64,000 nt of DNA from Gemmatimonadota bacterium (lineage in GTDB: Bacteria > Gemmatimonadota > Gemmatimonadetes > Longimicrobiales > Gaopeijiaceae). The notes under the pieces are model-generated. The model ran no database searches. It was not told the DNA's origin and saw only the letters and a list, made by a program, of their open reading frames with translations. Both the position numbers and the translations under genes were made by a program. Shown in pieces: positions 52,195 through 62,233 of the stretch (positions are counted from its first letter, which is position 1; each line of letters starts with the position of its first letter). Location: positions 1-64,000 of the forward strand of contig JABDLS010000114.1 of the NCBI GenBank assembly GCA_013002885.1, given 5' to 3'.

Positions 52195-55100
52195 TTGGAA
52201 ATCATCGGGATCGTCGTCCTCGTCGTGCTCGCCGTCCCCGTCGGGCTCGTGTGGGCGCTGGTTCGCATCGGGAAGCTCGAAAACTCGATCTCGGGGCTCC
52301 ACCAGGAGATCGCGGCACTGAAGCGAAGGGAGGCCAGGCGTGCGGCGCGGGCCGCGCCGGGAGCGGAGAGCGAGGCGCCCGCAGACCGGGCGTCGAGCGC
52401 TGAATCGACCGCAGCCGACACCCCGCCACCTGGAACCGCCCCACCACCTGGCACGACCCCGCAACCGGGACCCGAGGCGCCACCGGCAGGTCCCCCGCCC
52501 TACACAGGTCCCGCCACCCCACCTCCCCTCCCCGGGCAGGAACCCGTCGGCGCCGAAACCGGCCCTCGGTCAAAGCGCCCGGCGTCCGACGGACCGGGCT
52601 CTTCGGATGAGCAGCCCGACGACCCGACGCGCCCAACCTCCGCCGCCGGCCTCGACGTCGAAGCCGCCATCGGCGGGAAGTGGCTCCTTCGCGCAGGCCT
52701 GGGCATCCTTGCCATCGCTCTGGCCCTCTTCGCCAGGCTGGTGGCTCCGCAGCTCTCGCCCATGGCGAAGGTCGCGCTGGCGTACGCTGGCGCCCTGGGC
52801 TTCTTCGCCCTGGGCAAGTTCTTCGAAGACAAGCTGGACCGCTTTGCCAAACCGGTCATGGCGGGGGGCCTCGCGTTCGGCTTCTTCGTAGCGTTTGCCG
52901 CCCACTTCGTCCCAGCAATGCAGGCCGTCTCGCTGCCGGTCTCCATCGGGTGGATGGCGCTCAGCATGCTGTCGGTTCTGGTAGCGGCAGAGCGGTGGAA
53001 GTCCGAGTCCACGGCGGTCCTCGCCATCGTCCTGGGGCACGTGTCGGCGCAGGTCTCCGCGGGGGCGGCCGACATCTACTCCCTCGTGATGATCGCCTTT
53101 CTCGCCCTTACGGCGCTGGCCCTCCTGCTCCGACATGGCTGGGTGCAGCTCGGGCTCCTGGGCGTGGTGGCCTCGTACGGCGCCCACCTCCTCTGGATGC
53201 TCGCCGATCGCCAGGCACCGATGGGCGACGAGGGATTCTGGCTCAGCCTTGCCTTCCTCACCTCGTATTACCTGATCTTCCTCGTCGCCGACCTCCTCTG
53301 GTGGTATCGCGAGCCGGAGGTGGGAGACGGAGAGGAGGCCGCGAGGAGGCTCAGGGACGCCCGTGCCATGGGCCCGGCCAACCTGGTCCTGTATGTGTCG
53401 CTCACCACATTCCTCTACCTGGCGTCGGGGGCCATGGTGGAGTCGGTGGAGTGGTACTACCTGACCCTCGGCGCACTGCAGGCCGCGCTTGCATGGCTCT
53501 ACCGAAGCGTGAGCCACAAGGACTGGGTTTTCTATCCGGTCTTCGGAACGATCCTCTGGACCATCGGGCTCTTCGCGGCTCTAGACGCGTTGGTGCTCAA
53601 CCTGGTCCTGGCGTCTCAGGCGCTTCTCCTGCTCATCACGGCCCACCGAACGGGGCTCCGCGTCTTCTACCTGCTGTCTCAGGCGATGATGGCCGCGGCC
53701 TTCATCCACTACTTCTCCTATCCGCCTCCGGCGCCCGGTTTCGGGCCATTCATGGGAGGCCTGGCGGTGGCCCTGGTGTACTTGGTGAAGGCCGATCTGG
53801 AGGAGAGCTGGTACGACGTGCCCTTTCTTCCGCAGATCCACGCCGTGTTGGGCGGCCTGGTCGTTCTGCGGGAAGTCACCGAGTACATGTCGGAAACGTG
53901 GCGATGGGGTGCCTTTCTCGCGGCGGTGTCCATCGGCCTGACGCTCCTCGTTCTGGCGCGAGGTCGGTCGACGCTGTTGTTCACCGTGTCGACGGTGGCC
54001 GTCGGACTCCTCCTCGCCACGGGCACGGTCGGTCACGACCCCATGTGGCTGGCCGCCATGGGCTCGTTGGCAGCGGCCCTCGTCCTCGTGTACCAGGCGC
54101 CCCGCATCGCCGCCTTCGAAGGAGCCTCTGGACCGACGACCCACGCCCGCACCATCGCGGGCTTCGTGCTGCTCGCGGCTCTGTTCACCGCCGATGGACT
54201 CACGGGCTCGCTCACCACCTACCTTCTCTGGATGCTCCTGCCGGCCGGCGTCATCGCGGTGCAACTCGAGCTGAACAGGGCCACGGGGACGACGAACTCT
54301 CCGGATCGACTGGCTCTCGTGATCTACGTCGCCGCCGGCGTCCTCATTCTGGTGCTCACCGGCGAGGCGACGACGCGCTTCATGCAGCCTGCGTGGTCTT
54401 GGATCTGGGCCTCGGTGCTCTTCGGGCTCTTCGGGTTCTTCCGCTACAAGGGCCTCACGGTGGTGGGCTTCACGGTCCTGTTCGGGGGTGCGTTCGTCTT
54501 CCTGAACACCTCGTTGTTCGCAATACCCGCCGTGATGGGCAGCGGCCACCCCGCTCTGTCCTCATGGGTCGCCGGAGCTTTCTTGGCCGTGGTCCCCTTC
54601 GCCATCGGTTGGAGGATGGACCTGTACGTCGACCCGCCGAAGGGTCTGACGGGGTTGGAGGCCCCAAACGACATCGAAGCGTCACTCCCCGTCTACATGC
54701 CGTACCTCCTGGGTCTCCTCACCGTGGGAGCCGTGGCGGCAGAGCTGACATCGGTGGGTTGGGTGTACGTCGCTCCAGCGGTGATGGGGACGGGGTTGGC
54801 GATAGCGGGGCGAAAGAAGTCGATGGTGCGTCCCGTGGTGGCTGCAGTGCTTGGTGCCGCCCTCTGGCACATTCATTTCCTTTTCAGCGGGGCGACCATG
54901 GCCCCGGCCCTGGAGGCCGCCACGCTTCTCCTACTCGGGTTCGCGGTGCTGACGTTGGTGACGGAACGGATTGCGCACACCCAACTGGTCCCGGGCGAGG
55001 ACGACCCCGAGTCTTCCTTCCCTGCCTTTCTCGTCGGCCTCGTCATCGCCGCAACCCTCTCGGGGATGGTAGCTCTCGAAGCCTCCGACTTCGTGGGGGG

Positions 55101-55353
55101 TGCGTGGACGACGGTGGGCTGGTCGGTCTGGGGGGGTCTGCTCATGGCCGCCGCTTTCGGGGTCCGGTCGGCCGTGTACCGCCGGGTGGCCCTCGTGGTG
55201 TTGGTCGTCTGTATCGCCCGGGTCTTCGTCGTCGATACCGTGGCGCTGTCGGACACCGCGCGGATCGGAGCTTTCCTCATCCTCGGCCTCGTTCTCGTAG
55301 GCATCGCCCTCCTCTACAACCGGTACTCGGACGAGTTGAAGAGTTGGTTGTAG
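52195..55353 (+). CDS. DUF2339 large polytopic membrane protein
   Basis: 1052 residues. It begins with one helix (IIGIVVLVVLAVPVGLVWALV), a short coiled segment (LENSISGLHQEIAALKRRE), a proline-rich cytoplasmic linker (about 45-150), then some 27-30 transmembrane helices to the end. This is the DUF2339 layout, whose function is unknown. The TTG at 52195 is selected for the GGGGAG 5 bases upstream and because the family starts at this helix; the longer frame to 52009 would run into the divergent VCBS gene. The gene is immediately followed by the M42 peptidase. Confidence 0.83.
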   Translation: MEIIGIVVLVVLAVPVGLVWALVRIGKLENSISGLHQEIAALKRREARRAARAAPGAESEAPADRASSAESTAADTPPPGTAPPPGTTPQPGPEAPPAGPPPYTGPATPPPLPGQEPVGAETGPRSKRPASDGPGSSDEQPDDPTRPTSAAGLDVEAAIGGKWLLRAGLGILAIALALFARLVAPQLSPMAKVALAYAGALGFFALGKFFEDKLDRFAKPVMAGGLAFGFFVAFAAHFVPAMQAVSLPVSIGWMALSMLSVLVAAERWKSESTAVLAIVLGHVSAQVSAGAADIYSLVMIAFLALTALALLLRHGWVQLGLLGVVASYGAHLLWMLADRQAPMGDEGFWLSLAFLTSYYLIFLVADLLWWYREPEVGDGEEAARRLRDARAMGPANLVLYVSLTTFLYLASGAMVESVEWYYLTLGALQAALAWLYRSVSHKDWVFYPVFGTILWTIGLFAALDALVLNLVLASQALLLLITAHRTGLRVFYLLSQAMMAAAFIHYFSYPPPAPGFGPFMGGLAVALVYLVKADLEESWYDVPFLPQIHAVLGGLVVLREVTEYMSETWRWGAFLAAVSIGLTLLVLARGRSTLLFTVSTVAVGLLLATGTVGHDPMWLAAMGSLAAALVLVYQAPRIAAFEGASGPTTHARTIAGFVLLAALFTADGLTGSLTTYLLWMLLPAGVIAVQLELNRATGTTNSPDRLALVIYVAAGVLILVLTGEATTRFMQPAWSWIWASVLFGLFGFFRYKGLTVVGFTVLFGGAFVFLNTSLFAIPAVMGSGHPALSSWVAGAFLAVVPFAIGWRMDLYVDPPKGLTGLEAPNDIEASLPVYMPYLLGLLTVGAVAAELTSVGWVYVAPAVMGTGLAIAGRKKSMVRPVVAAVLGAALWHIHFLFSGATMAPALEAATLLLLGFAVLTLVTERIAHTQLVPGEDDPESSFPAFLVGLVIAATLSGMVALEASDFVGGAWTTVGWSVWGGLLMAAAFGVRSAVYRRVALVVLVVCIARVFVVDTVALSDTARIGAFLILGLVLVGIALLYNRYSDELKSWL

Positions 55354-55432
55354 CTTCACATCCGATCGGACGACGTCTCCGCCACGTCGGCCGACGAGCC
55401 GCCCCGATCTCGCGCCTTCCCCTGGAGCATTT

Positions 55433-56491
55433 GTGAACAGCGCATCGAAGTCCTTCCTCGAAAGCCTCCTTTCAACGCCCGGCGTCTCCGGATACGAGGA
55501 GTCCGTCCAAGAGGTGGTCCGCGACTATGTCGGTGGCGTCGCGGACGAGGTCCGGACCGATCTCCACGGCAACGTCCTCGCCACGGGCAATCCCGGGCGC
55601 GGGCTCCGTCTGATGTTCGACGGCCACTGCGACCAGCTCGGCATGGTGGTCTCCCACATCGATGAATCGGGATTTCTCTATTTCCAGACGGTGGGAGGAT
55701 GGGACCCCCAGCAGCTCGTGGGTCAGAGGGTGACGGTCTGGACCTCCGGCGGGGAAGTTCCGGGTGTCATCTCACGGAAGGCCATCCACCTCCTCACCCC
55801 CGACGAGAAGAAGAAAGTCGTCGACGTGAAGGACATGTGGATCGATATCGGGGCGAGAGACGCCGAGGACGCCGGCGGCGATGTGACCATCGGCGACCCG
55901 GTCACCGTCGCTCTGGGGCTCCAGGAGATGCGCAACGGCATCGCCAACGCTCCCGCGATGGACAACCGAACGGGGGTGTGGGTGGTCATCGAAGCGTTCC
56001 GGCGAGCCATGGAGAAGGGTGTCGACTGCACCCTCGTGGCCGCGTCCACCGTCCAGGAAGAGATCGGTCTGAGGGGTGCGCGGACCGCCGCCTATGGCAT
56101 CGACCCCCACGTGGCCATCGCGGTGGACGTGACCCACGCCACCGACTGCCCCAGCATCGACAAACGGCAGCGTGGCTCCATCGCACTCGGGGACGGACCG
56201 GTCATCCTCCGGGGCCCCAACGTGAATCCTCGGGTGCACGAGATCCTCACGACGGTGGCGAACGAAGGCGAGATCGCCCACCAGGTAGCGGCGCTGGGTC
56301 GAGCTGCCCCGAATGACTCCAACGCCCTGCAGATCACGCGGGCCGGCGTGGCGACAGGGCTCGTGCAGATCCCGAACCGGTACATGCACAGCGCTGTGGA
56401 GACGGTGTCGCTCGACGACCTGGATCGGTGCGCGGACCTGTTGGCGGCTTTCGCCGGTGCGCTGGCGGAGGACACCGACTTCACTCCTTGA
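55433..56491 (+). CDS. M42 family metallo-aminopeptidase
   Basis: 352 residues, cytosolic. The dinuclear-zinc site is complete: FDGHCDQLGM, AMDNRTGVW, TVQEEIGLRGA, AVDVTHATD and the C-terminal YMHSAVETVS histidine. The family (tetrahedral TET aminopeptidases, once annotated as endoglucanase M) removes N-terminal residues from peptides made by other proteases. The GTG at 55433 with GGAG upstream is the natural start. The length matches the family. It is convergent with ppdK, 9 bases apart. Confidence 0.92.
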   Translation: MNSASKSFLESLLSTPGVSGYEESVQEVVRDYVGGVADEVRTDLHGNVLATGNPGRGLRLMFDGHCDQLGMVVSHIDESGFLYFQTVGGWDPQQLVGQRVTVWTSGGEVPGVISRKAIHLLTPDEKKKVVDVKDMWIDIGARDAEDAGGDVTIGDPVTVALGLQEMRNGIANAPAMDNRTGVWVVIEAFRRAMEKGVDCTLVAASTVQEEIGLRGARTAAYGIDPHVAIAVDVTHATDCPSIDKRQRGSIALGDGPVILRGPNVNPRVHEILTTVANEGEIAHQVAALGRAAPNDSNALQITRAGVATGLVQIPNRYMHSAVETVSLDDLDRCADLLAAFAGALAEDTDFTP

Positions 56492-56500
56492 AGGAGAGGG

Positions 56501-59206
56501 TCAGGCGGTGAGGGCGGCGTGGGCCGCCGCGAGCCGAGCGACGGGAACCCGGAAGGGGGAGCAGGAGACGTAGTCCAGTCCGAGGCGGTGGCAAAGAGCG
56601 ATGCTCGCCGGGTCGCCGCCGTGTTCTCCGCAGATCCCCACTTCCAACTCCGGGCGCACTCTCGTCCCTTCGGTCTTCGCCCACTCCATCAGACGGCCGA
56701 CCCCATCTTCATCGATGGTCTCGAAAGGATTGGCCGCGAAGATGCCGCTCTTGAGGTACTCCACGAGGAAGCCTTGCTCGGCATCGTCTCTCGATATCCC
56801 GAACGTGGTCTGGGTGAGGTCGTTGGTGCCGAAGGAGAAGAACTCGGCAACCTCGGCGATACTCGCCGCCGTGAGCGCGGCACGTGGAATCTCGATCATG
56901 GAACCGAAGCGGTAGGGGACCTCGATGCCTCGCTCTTTCATGACCTCCCGGGCCTCGGACTCCAGCACCTCTCGCGTCCGACTCAGTTCGTCGACATGCG
57001 AGACCAGCGGCACCATGACTTCGGGGCGTACGTCCACACCATCGGCGGCGCAGGCGCATGCAGCCTCGAAGATGGCCCGCACCTGCATGCGTACCAGGCC
57101 GGGGATGAGCATGCCCAGCCGGACGCCTCGCGTGCCGAGCATCGGGTTCTCCTCCCGCAGTACCTCGACACGTTCGAGATAGCGTTGCTTCACGGCGATC
57201 TCGCCCAGCGCCTCATCGATCTCCGACAGGGTGTGGACGTGTTGGAGCTGCACCTTCAAATCGGCCAGGTCTCGGACCAGATCGTCGTGGTCCGGGAGGA
57301 ACTCGTGAAGCGGGGGATCGATGAGGCGGATGATGACCGGAAGCCCGTCCATGGCTCGGAGCAGGCCCTGGAAATCCTCACGCTGGAGGGGCAGTAGGTC
57401 GGCCAGGGCGTCGTCGCGCTCCGCCGGATCCGTCGCCATGATCATCCGCTGCACGATGGGCAAGCGATCCGTCTCGAAGAACATGTGCTCGGTGCGACAT
57501 AGGCCGATCCCCTCGGCCCCGTACGACCTCGCGCGCTCGGCATCATCGGGATAATCGGCGTTCGCCCTGACACCCAGGACACGCACCTCATCCGCCCACG
57601 AGAGGAGCGTGGCCAGGAACGGATTCTCGAGGTCCGCGGTCACGGCGGGAAGCTCACCGGCGTACACCAGCCCTTGCGTTCCATCGAGAGAGATCCAGTC
57701 ACCCTCTACCAGCGTCTGGTCTCCTACCGCCAGTTCGCCTCCGACGACGTCGAGCTCCATTTCGGTCACCCCCACTACTGCAGGCCGGCCGAACTGTCGC
57801 GCCACCAGGGCCGCGTGGCTGGTGCGACCGCCACGGCTGGTGAGGATGCCGCGTGCCGCCAGCATACCGTGCACGTCGTCGGGTTTGGTGTCGGGCCGGA
57901 CCAGGATGACCCGGCGCCCGTCGGCAGCAGCTCGCTCGGCGGTGTCCGCGTCGAAGACGATCTGACCGACCGCCGCGCCGGGCGACACTGCCAGGCCCCG
58001 AGCGAGGACAGGCGACTTGGAAGCGACAGTGGGGTCCAATTTCGGGTGGAGGAAGACCTCGATCTGACCGGTGGTCACCCTCTGCAGGGCCTCGTTACGC
58101 TCGATTAGGCCCTCGTCCGCCATGTCCACCGCGATCCGGACTTCCGCCTCGGCTGTGCGCTTTCCGTTTCTCGTCTGAAGGATCCATAGCTTACCGGACT
58201 CGATGGTGAACTCGAGGTCCTGCATGTTCCGATGCCGGCGCTCCAGCTCCTGTGCGATGGAGTGCAGCTCGTCATAGATGACCGGCATCCGATCCGCCAT
58301 GACGGAGAGGTCGTGGGTCGCCCGGGTGCCGGCGACCACGTCTTCTCCCTGCGCGTTCTCTAGGAAGTCGCCCTCGAGTTCCGGAGCCCCCGTGGTGCCA
58401 TTCCTCGACATGCAGATACCGGTCGCGGAATTCGTGCCCAGGTTGCCGAAGACCATCATCTGCACGTTCACGGCGGTCCCCAGGTCGTGGGCGATGCCGG
58501 AGGCCCGTCGGTAGTCGATGGCGCGTTTCCCGTTCCAGGACCGGAAGACGGCCTCGGTGGCAGCCTGAAGCTGTTCCTCCGGGTCCTGGGGGAAATCCTT
58601 GCCCGCGAACGTCCGGATGACCGCCTTGAAGCGCTCGCAGATCTCCCGCCAGTCGTCGCCGTCCAGGTCGGAGTCGAGTTGGACTTCCCGGTCTCGCTTT
58701 CGGTGCTCGATGACGCGCTCGAACGCCGAGTCGTCGATGTTCAGGACGACGGTCCCGAACATGTGGAGCAGGCGCCGATAGAGGTCGTATGCGAAACGGG
58801 CGTCGCCGGTGCGTCTGGCGAGGGCCGACGTGATCTCGTCGTTGAGCCCGATGTTCAGGACTGTGTCCATCATGCCGGGCATGGAGAACTTCGCGCCCGA
58901 TCGACACGAGAGCAGTAGCGGGTCGGCGATGTCTCCGAAGCGCTTGCCGGCCTGGTCGCCGACGGCCTCCACCGCGGCCTTCTCCTCTTCCCAGAAATCG
59001 CTCGGTAGCTCGCCACCGGCCGAGAGGTAAGCGTTGCACGCCTCTGTGGTCGCGGTGAAGCCCGGCGGGACCGGGACTCCCAGCCGCGTCATGTCTCCCA
59101 GGTTGGCCCCTTTCCCACCCAACAACGCCCTGACGTCATCCCAGGAGCCCCCAACCCACTCCTGGGCATCATCGACTTCGGTGAAGAGATAGATATACTT
59201 CGGCAT
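56501..59206 (-). CDS. ppdK: Pyruvate, phosphate dikinase
   Basis: 901 residues catalysing pyruvate + ATP + Pi to phosphoenolpyruvate + AMP + PPi. The ATP-grasp N-terminal domain (LLGGKGANLGDMTRLGVPVP; SGAKFSMPGMMDTVLNIGLN) covers about 1-350. The swivelling phosphohistidine domain carries His464 in TSRGGRTSHAALVARQ, and the C-terminal TIM barrel has GICGEHGGDPASIALC, with the active-site cysteine, near the end. All key blocks are intact and the length is normal. It is monocistronic, suggesting a gluconeogenic or PPi-linked glycolytic role. Confidence 0.96.
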   Translation of the reverse strand: MPKYIYLFTEVDDAQEWVGGSWDDVRALLGGKGANLGDMTRLGVPVPPGFTATTEACNAYLSAGGELPSDFWEEEKAAVEAVGDQAGKRFGDIADPLLLSCRSGAKFSMPGMMDTVLNIGLNDEITSALARRTGDARFAYDLYRRLLHMFGTVVLNIDDSAFERVIEHRKRDREVQLDSDLDGDDWREICERFKAVIRTFAGKDFPQDPEEQLQAATEAVFRSWNGKRAIDYRRASGIAHDLGTAVNVQMMVFGNLGTNSATGICMSRNGTTGAPELEGDFLENAQGEDVVAGTRATHDLSVMADRMPVIYDELHSIAQELERRHRNMQDLEFTIESGKLWILQTRNGKRTAEAEVRIAVDMADEGLIERNEALQRVTTGQIEVFLHPKLDPTVASKSPVLARGLAVSPGAAVGQIVFDADTAERAAADGRRVILVRPDTKPDDVHGMLAARGILTSRGGRTSHAALVARQFGRPAVVGVTEMELDVVGGELAVGDQTLVEGDWISLDGTQGLVYAGELPAVTADLENPFLATLLSWADEVRVLGVRANADYPDDAERARSYGAEGIGLCRTEHMFFETDRLPIVQRMIMATDPAERDDALADLLPLQREDFQGLLRAMDGLPVIIRLIDPPLHEFLPDHDDLVRDLADLKVQLQHVHTLSEIDEALGEIAVKQRYLERVEVLREENPMLGTRGVRLGMLIPGLVRMQVRAIFEAACACAADGVDVRPEVMVPLVSHVDELSRTREVLESEAREVMKERGIEVPYRFGSMIEIPRAALTAASIAEVAEFFSFGTNDLTQTTFGISRDDAEQGFLVEYLKSGIFAANPFETIDEDGVGRLMEWAKTEGTRVRPELEVGICGEHGGDPASIALCHRLGLDYVSCSPFRVPVARLAAAHAALTA

Positions 59207-59406
59207 GAGCCAAAGTTAGGGACGGGGATGTCCGACCGGTGTCCGGCAATGCACTCCACGCGCTTGGGGAAAAACCGGACCGCGCAGTCGGCGGGACCGC
59301 TGTTCTCCCACCCCATGGCGGCCTACCATTAAATTTCTCGTTCAGTAGAGTAGTAGGAAGGCACGACCATCTCGACGAACTCGTCTACCTCGGAAAAGGT
59401 GTGACC
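59207..59406. promoter_or_regulatory. Divergent spacer between ppdK and the outer-membrane-like gene
   Basis: The spacer holds an unusually AT-rich patch (CATTAAATTTC near 59324-59336) followed by TAGAGTAGTAG, a possible promoter for the downstream plus-strand gene. An AAGGTG ribosome-binding site precedes its ATG at 59407. Nothing else was recognised. Confidence 0.35.
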
Positions 59407-59898
59407 ATGAAGAAGCTCGTTTCCGCATTCGCAGCAGCGGCATTCCTCGCGGTGGGTGCCTCGGGCGTGAGTGCCCAGGTGCAGGTCGGCCCGACCCTGG
59501 CCTTAAGTAGCGACGACGTAGGCTTCGGCATCGGCGCGACGGTGAGTGCCCAGGCCCCGGCACTCGGTGAGGGCTTCGGGTTTCTCGGCGAATTCCTCCT
59601 TTTCTTCCCTGATGGTTTCGACTTCTTCGAGATCAACGGCAACGTCACGTACGCATTCCCGTTGGAGGACTCATCGTTGATGCCCTTTGCGCTGGCTGGT
59701 CTTAACATCTCGCGAGTTTCCGTCGACGTCGGGGGCTTCGGCAGTGGCAGCAGCACGGATATCGGACTGAACCTGGGTGGCGGCGTCACTTTCGACCTGG
59801 ACTCGTTCCGTCCATCGGTGGGCGCGCGATTCGCGATCAGTGATTTTAACCGGGTGGTCGTCTTTGCAACGCTCCCCTTCGAGGTGGGCTCGAACTGA
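59407..59898 (+). CDS. Small outer-membrane beta-barrel-like protein
   Basis: 163 residues with a clear signal peptide (KKLVSAFAAAAFLAVGASGVSAQ). The mature part is strand-rich and glycine-rich, with alternating aromatic residues (LSSDDVGFGIGATVSAQ, FFEINGNVTYAFPLED, SFRPSVGARFAISDFNRVV), as in eight-stranded OmpA/OmpX-type barrels. The last residues (VVVFATLPFEVGSN) do not end in Phe, so the insertion signal is not typical. The function is unknown. It stands alone with its own terminator downstream. Confidence 0.75.
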   Translation: MKKLVSAFAAAAFLAVGASGVSAQVQVGPTLALSSDDVGFGIGATVSAQAPALGEGFGFLGEFLLFFPDGFDFFEINGNVTYAFPLEDSSLMPFALAGLNISRVSVDVGGFGSGSSTDIGLNLGGGVTFDLDSFRPSVGARFAISDFNRVVVFATLPFEVGSN

Positions 59899-60007
59899 TT
59901 CGAAGGAGGATCTGAAGGGGTAGAGGGCAGCCCAGGCGGGAAGGGTTGACCGCTCCCAGTACTAGGGAAGGCTGCGGCGATTCCCTACCCGTTCTTGGAG
60001 TTGATGG

Positions 60008-60046
60008 GAGCCCCGCCGGCTGAGTGCCGACGGGGCTCTCTCTTTT
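60008..60046 (+). terminator. Rho-independent terminator
   Basis: An 8-bp perfect stem (GAGCCCCG/CGGGGCTC) extends by four more pairs after one mismatch around a TGAGT loop, followed by TCTCTTTT. It lies 110 bases after the stop of the outer-membrane-like gene and is the clearest intrinsic terminator in the window. Confidence 0.8.
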
Positions 60047-60206
60047 CGAGGCGCCTGACGCGGTGATCCGACAACGCCGCGTCGATCGCTTTGGGTCCGG
60101 CGTATGGCGTCGACTGGCCGATCATGCTTCCGAACCGCACATTGGGAGCTCGTTTTCGAGCCTCCCCCTGAGGGCTCGGATCGCATCACAGGGAACCAGA
60201 CCAGAC

Positions 60207-61130
60207 GTGACGAAATCCAGATTCGACGCCGTTCCGCCACGAGGCCTCCTGGGCGTTCGAGCCCTCGGCTCGGCGCTTACGGTTACTCTCATCATGGTGC
60301 CGGCAGCCTTTCTCGCGGTGGACCCGGCGCCCTCGGCAGCCCAGGCCGCAGAGATTCCACGGACTCCCGCCGGCCACCCCGACCTGAACGGGATCTGGCA
60401 AGCCATGGGCAACGCACATTGGGACATCGAAGCCCACGCAGCCCGGGCAGCCCTGGCCATGCAGCCCGGCCCCGTCGTCCCGGTGCCCGCCGACGAGGTG
60501 GTCGCCCTCGGTGCGGTAGGCTCGGTCCCGTCCAGCTATGGCGTGGTGGAGGGTGACGTCATCCCCTACCGCCCCGAAGCGCTGGCCCTTCGTGACGAGA
60601 ACCGTGGGCTTTGGCTCGAGCGCGATCCGGAGATCCGGTGTTACCTGCCCGGCGTACCCCGGGCCACGTACATGCCCTTTCCCTTCCAGATCTTTCAGAG
60701 CGATGCCCGCTTCGTGGTCGCCTACGAGTATGCCGGCGCCGTCCGGGACATCTACCTCGAGGACCCCGGTCCTCCCCAGGTCGACTCATGGATGGGCCAG
60801 TCGGTGGGATCGTGGGACGGCGATACCTTCGTGGTCACGGTGAGCGGATTCAATGGCGAAACCTGGTTGGACCGGGCGGGCAATCACCATTCCCCGGCCC
60901 TGACCGTGACCGAGCGCTACACCATGGTGGGGCCGGACCATATCATCTACGAAGCCGAGCTCGACGACCCGGCAACGTATTCGAGGCAGTGGACGATCCG
61001 CATGCCGTTGTACCGCAATATCGACCCGAAGGCGCGGCTGGGTCAGTTCAAGTGTGTCGAGTTCGTGGAGGAGCTCATGTACGGTCATCTCCGGAAGAAC
61101 CCGATTCGCGGACGGGAGGGAGGACGATGA
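60207..61130 (+). CDS. Exported hypothetical protein, paralogue of the next gene
   Basis: 307 residues from GTG 60207 with a signal region (ALTVTLIMVPAAFLAVDPAPSAAQA). The mature start IPRTPAGHPDLNGIWQ and the later block WMGQSVGSWDGDTFVVTVSGF resemble segments of the following protein (LPDGTPDLQGNWS; WMGDSWGHWQGDTLVIET), so the two are paralogues. Such exported proteins often sit beside DUF6152 genes in proteobacterial and Gemmatimonadota genomes, but I know no function. The frame is open to 60024, overlapping the terminator, so a start that far upstream is unlikely. The stop overlaps the next start (ATGA). Confidence 0.72.
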   Translation: MTKSRFDAVPPRGLLGVRALGSALTVTLIMVPAAFLAVDPAPSAAQAAEIPRTPAGHPDLNGIWQAMGNAHWDIEAHAARAALAMQPGPVVPVPADEVVALGAVGSVPSSYGVVEGDVIPYRPEALALRDENRGLWLERDPEIRCYLPGVPRATYMPFPFQIFQSDARFVVAYEYAGAVRDIYLEDPGPPQVDSWMGQSVGSWDGDTFVVTVSGFNGETWLDRAGNHHSPALTVTERYTMVGPDHIIYEAELDDPATYSRQWTIRMPLYRNIDPKARLGQFKCVEFVEELMYGHLRKNPIRGREGGR

Positions 61131-62233
61131 AGTCGCGGCGGTCCGTCGGAATCGCGTCGCGGTCGTGTTGGTCGCTCCTCGCATCGACTATGGCTCTGGC
61201 CCTCGTCCTGACCCTGGCGGGCACCAGCTCCCCCTTGGTCGCCCAGTCCGACGTCCCGCGACTCCCGGACGGCACGCCCGACCTGCAAGGCAATTGGTCC
61301 AACGCGACGATGACCCCCATCGTCCGGCCCAACGGGGTCGACCTCGTGCTCACCCCTGCTCAGGTCCGTTCCCTGGAGGAGGGCAGGCAGGACTTCATTG
61401 CCCAGGACTACGAAATCAGCGATCCCGATCGTGATGCGCCTCCTGAGGGTGGCGAATTCACCGGCAACGCCATCTTCGATGCCGCCACGGGGGGGACGGG
61501 GGGTTACAACCAGTTCTTCGTCGACGCCGGCGACAACATCGCCATCTTCAACGGGGAGTCCCGGAGCTCGCTCATCATCGAGCCCGACAACGGCCGTCCG
61601 CCGGCGTACTCGGAGGCGGGACGACAGCGCCTCAGGGAGCGCGCGGAGTTCGACGCCCAGTTCGGCTCGTATGACAACCCCGAGAACCGTCCCTTGGCCG
61701 AGCGATGCATGATGTCGTTCGGGTCCAATGGCGGCCCGCCCATGCTCCCCAACTACTTCTACAACAACAACTACACCATCGTGCAGACGCCCGACCACGT
61801 GACGATCCTCACGGAGATGGTCCACGATGTCCGCATCATCCGTATGGGCGAGCCTGACCCACTCCCGCCGCACATCCGCCCGTGGATGGGCGATTCGTGG
61901 GGTCACTGGCAAGGTGACACGCTGGTCATCGAGACGACCAACATTCATCCGGAGCAGATTCTCCTCGGGATGTCCAACGCATCGTTCCGGCCGTCCGAGG
62001 CGATCAAGGTCACCGAGCGCCTCACCCGAGCCGACGACGATACCATCAACTACGAATTCACCATCGACGATCCACTGGTGTGGAGCGCGCCCATTCGGGG
62101 AGAGGTCCCCTTCGAGCGCCTCGACGGGCTCCTCTACGAGTATGCCTGCCACGAGGCTAACTACGCCATGGAGAACGTCCTCCGCGGCGCCCGTGCCGAA
62201 GAGGCCCGCCAGAACGAGAGAAGACAACCATGA
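61127..62233 (+). CDS. Exported hypothetical protein, second paralogue of the triad
   Basis: 368 residues with a signal peptide (ALALVLTLAGTSSPLVAQS). The mature protein opens VPRLPDGTPDLQGNWSNATM. The body holds a duplicated-looking beta-rich region with RCMMSFGSNGGPPMLPNYFY, HDVRIIRMGEPDPLPP and GHWQGDTLVIETTN, ending in a YEYACHEANYAMENVLRGAR helix. It is similar in plan to the gene upstream. It overlaps the neighbours on both sides by four bases, so the three proteins are probably made together. The function is unknown; location is periplasmic or outer-membrane. Confidence 0.78.
   Translation: MKSRRSVGIASRSCWSLLASTMALALVLTLAGTSSPLVAQSDVPRLPDGTPDLQGNWSNATMTPIVRPNGVDLVLTPAQVRSLEEGRQDFIAQDYEISDPDRDAPPEGGEFTGNAIFDAATGGTGGYNQFFVDAGDNIAIFNGESRSSLIIEPDNGRPPAYSEAGRQRLRERAEFDAQFGSYDNPENRPLAERCMMSFGSNGGPPMLPNYFYNNNYTIVQTPDHVTILTEMVHDVRIIRMGEPDPLPPHIRPWMGDSWGHWQGDTLVIETTNIHPEQILLGMSNASFRPSEAIKVTERLTRADDDTINYEFTIDDPLVWSAPIRGEVPFERLDGLLYEYACHEANYAMENVLRGARAEEARQNERRQP

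Noticed and set aside
52680-55436. 918-codon frame in another phase of the DUF2339 gene
   Set aside because: It is Arg/Gly/Pro-rich with no membrane pattern, while the accepted frame gives a clean polytopic protein.
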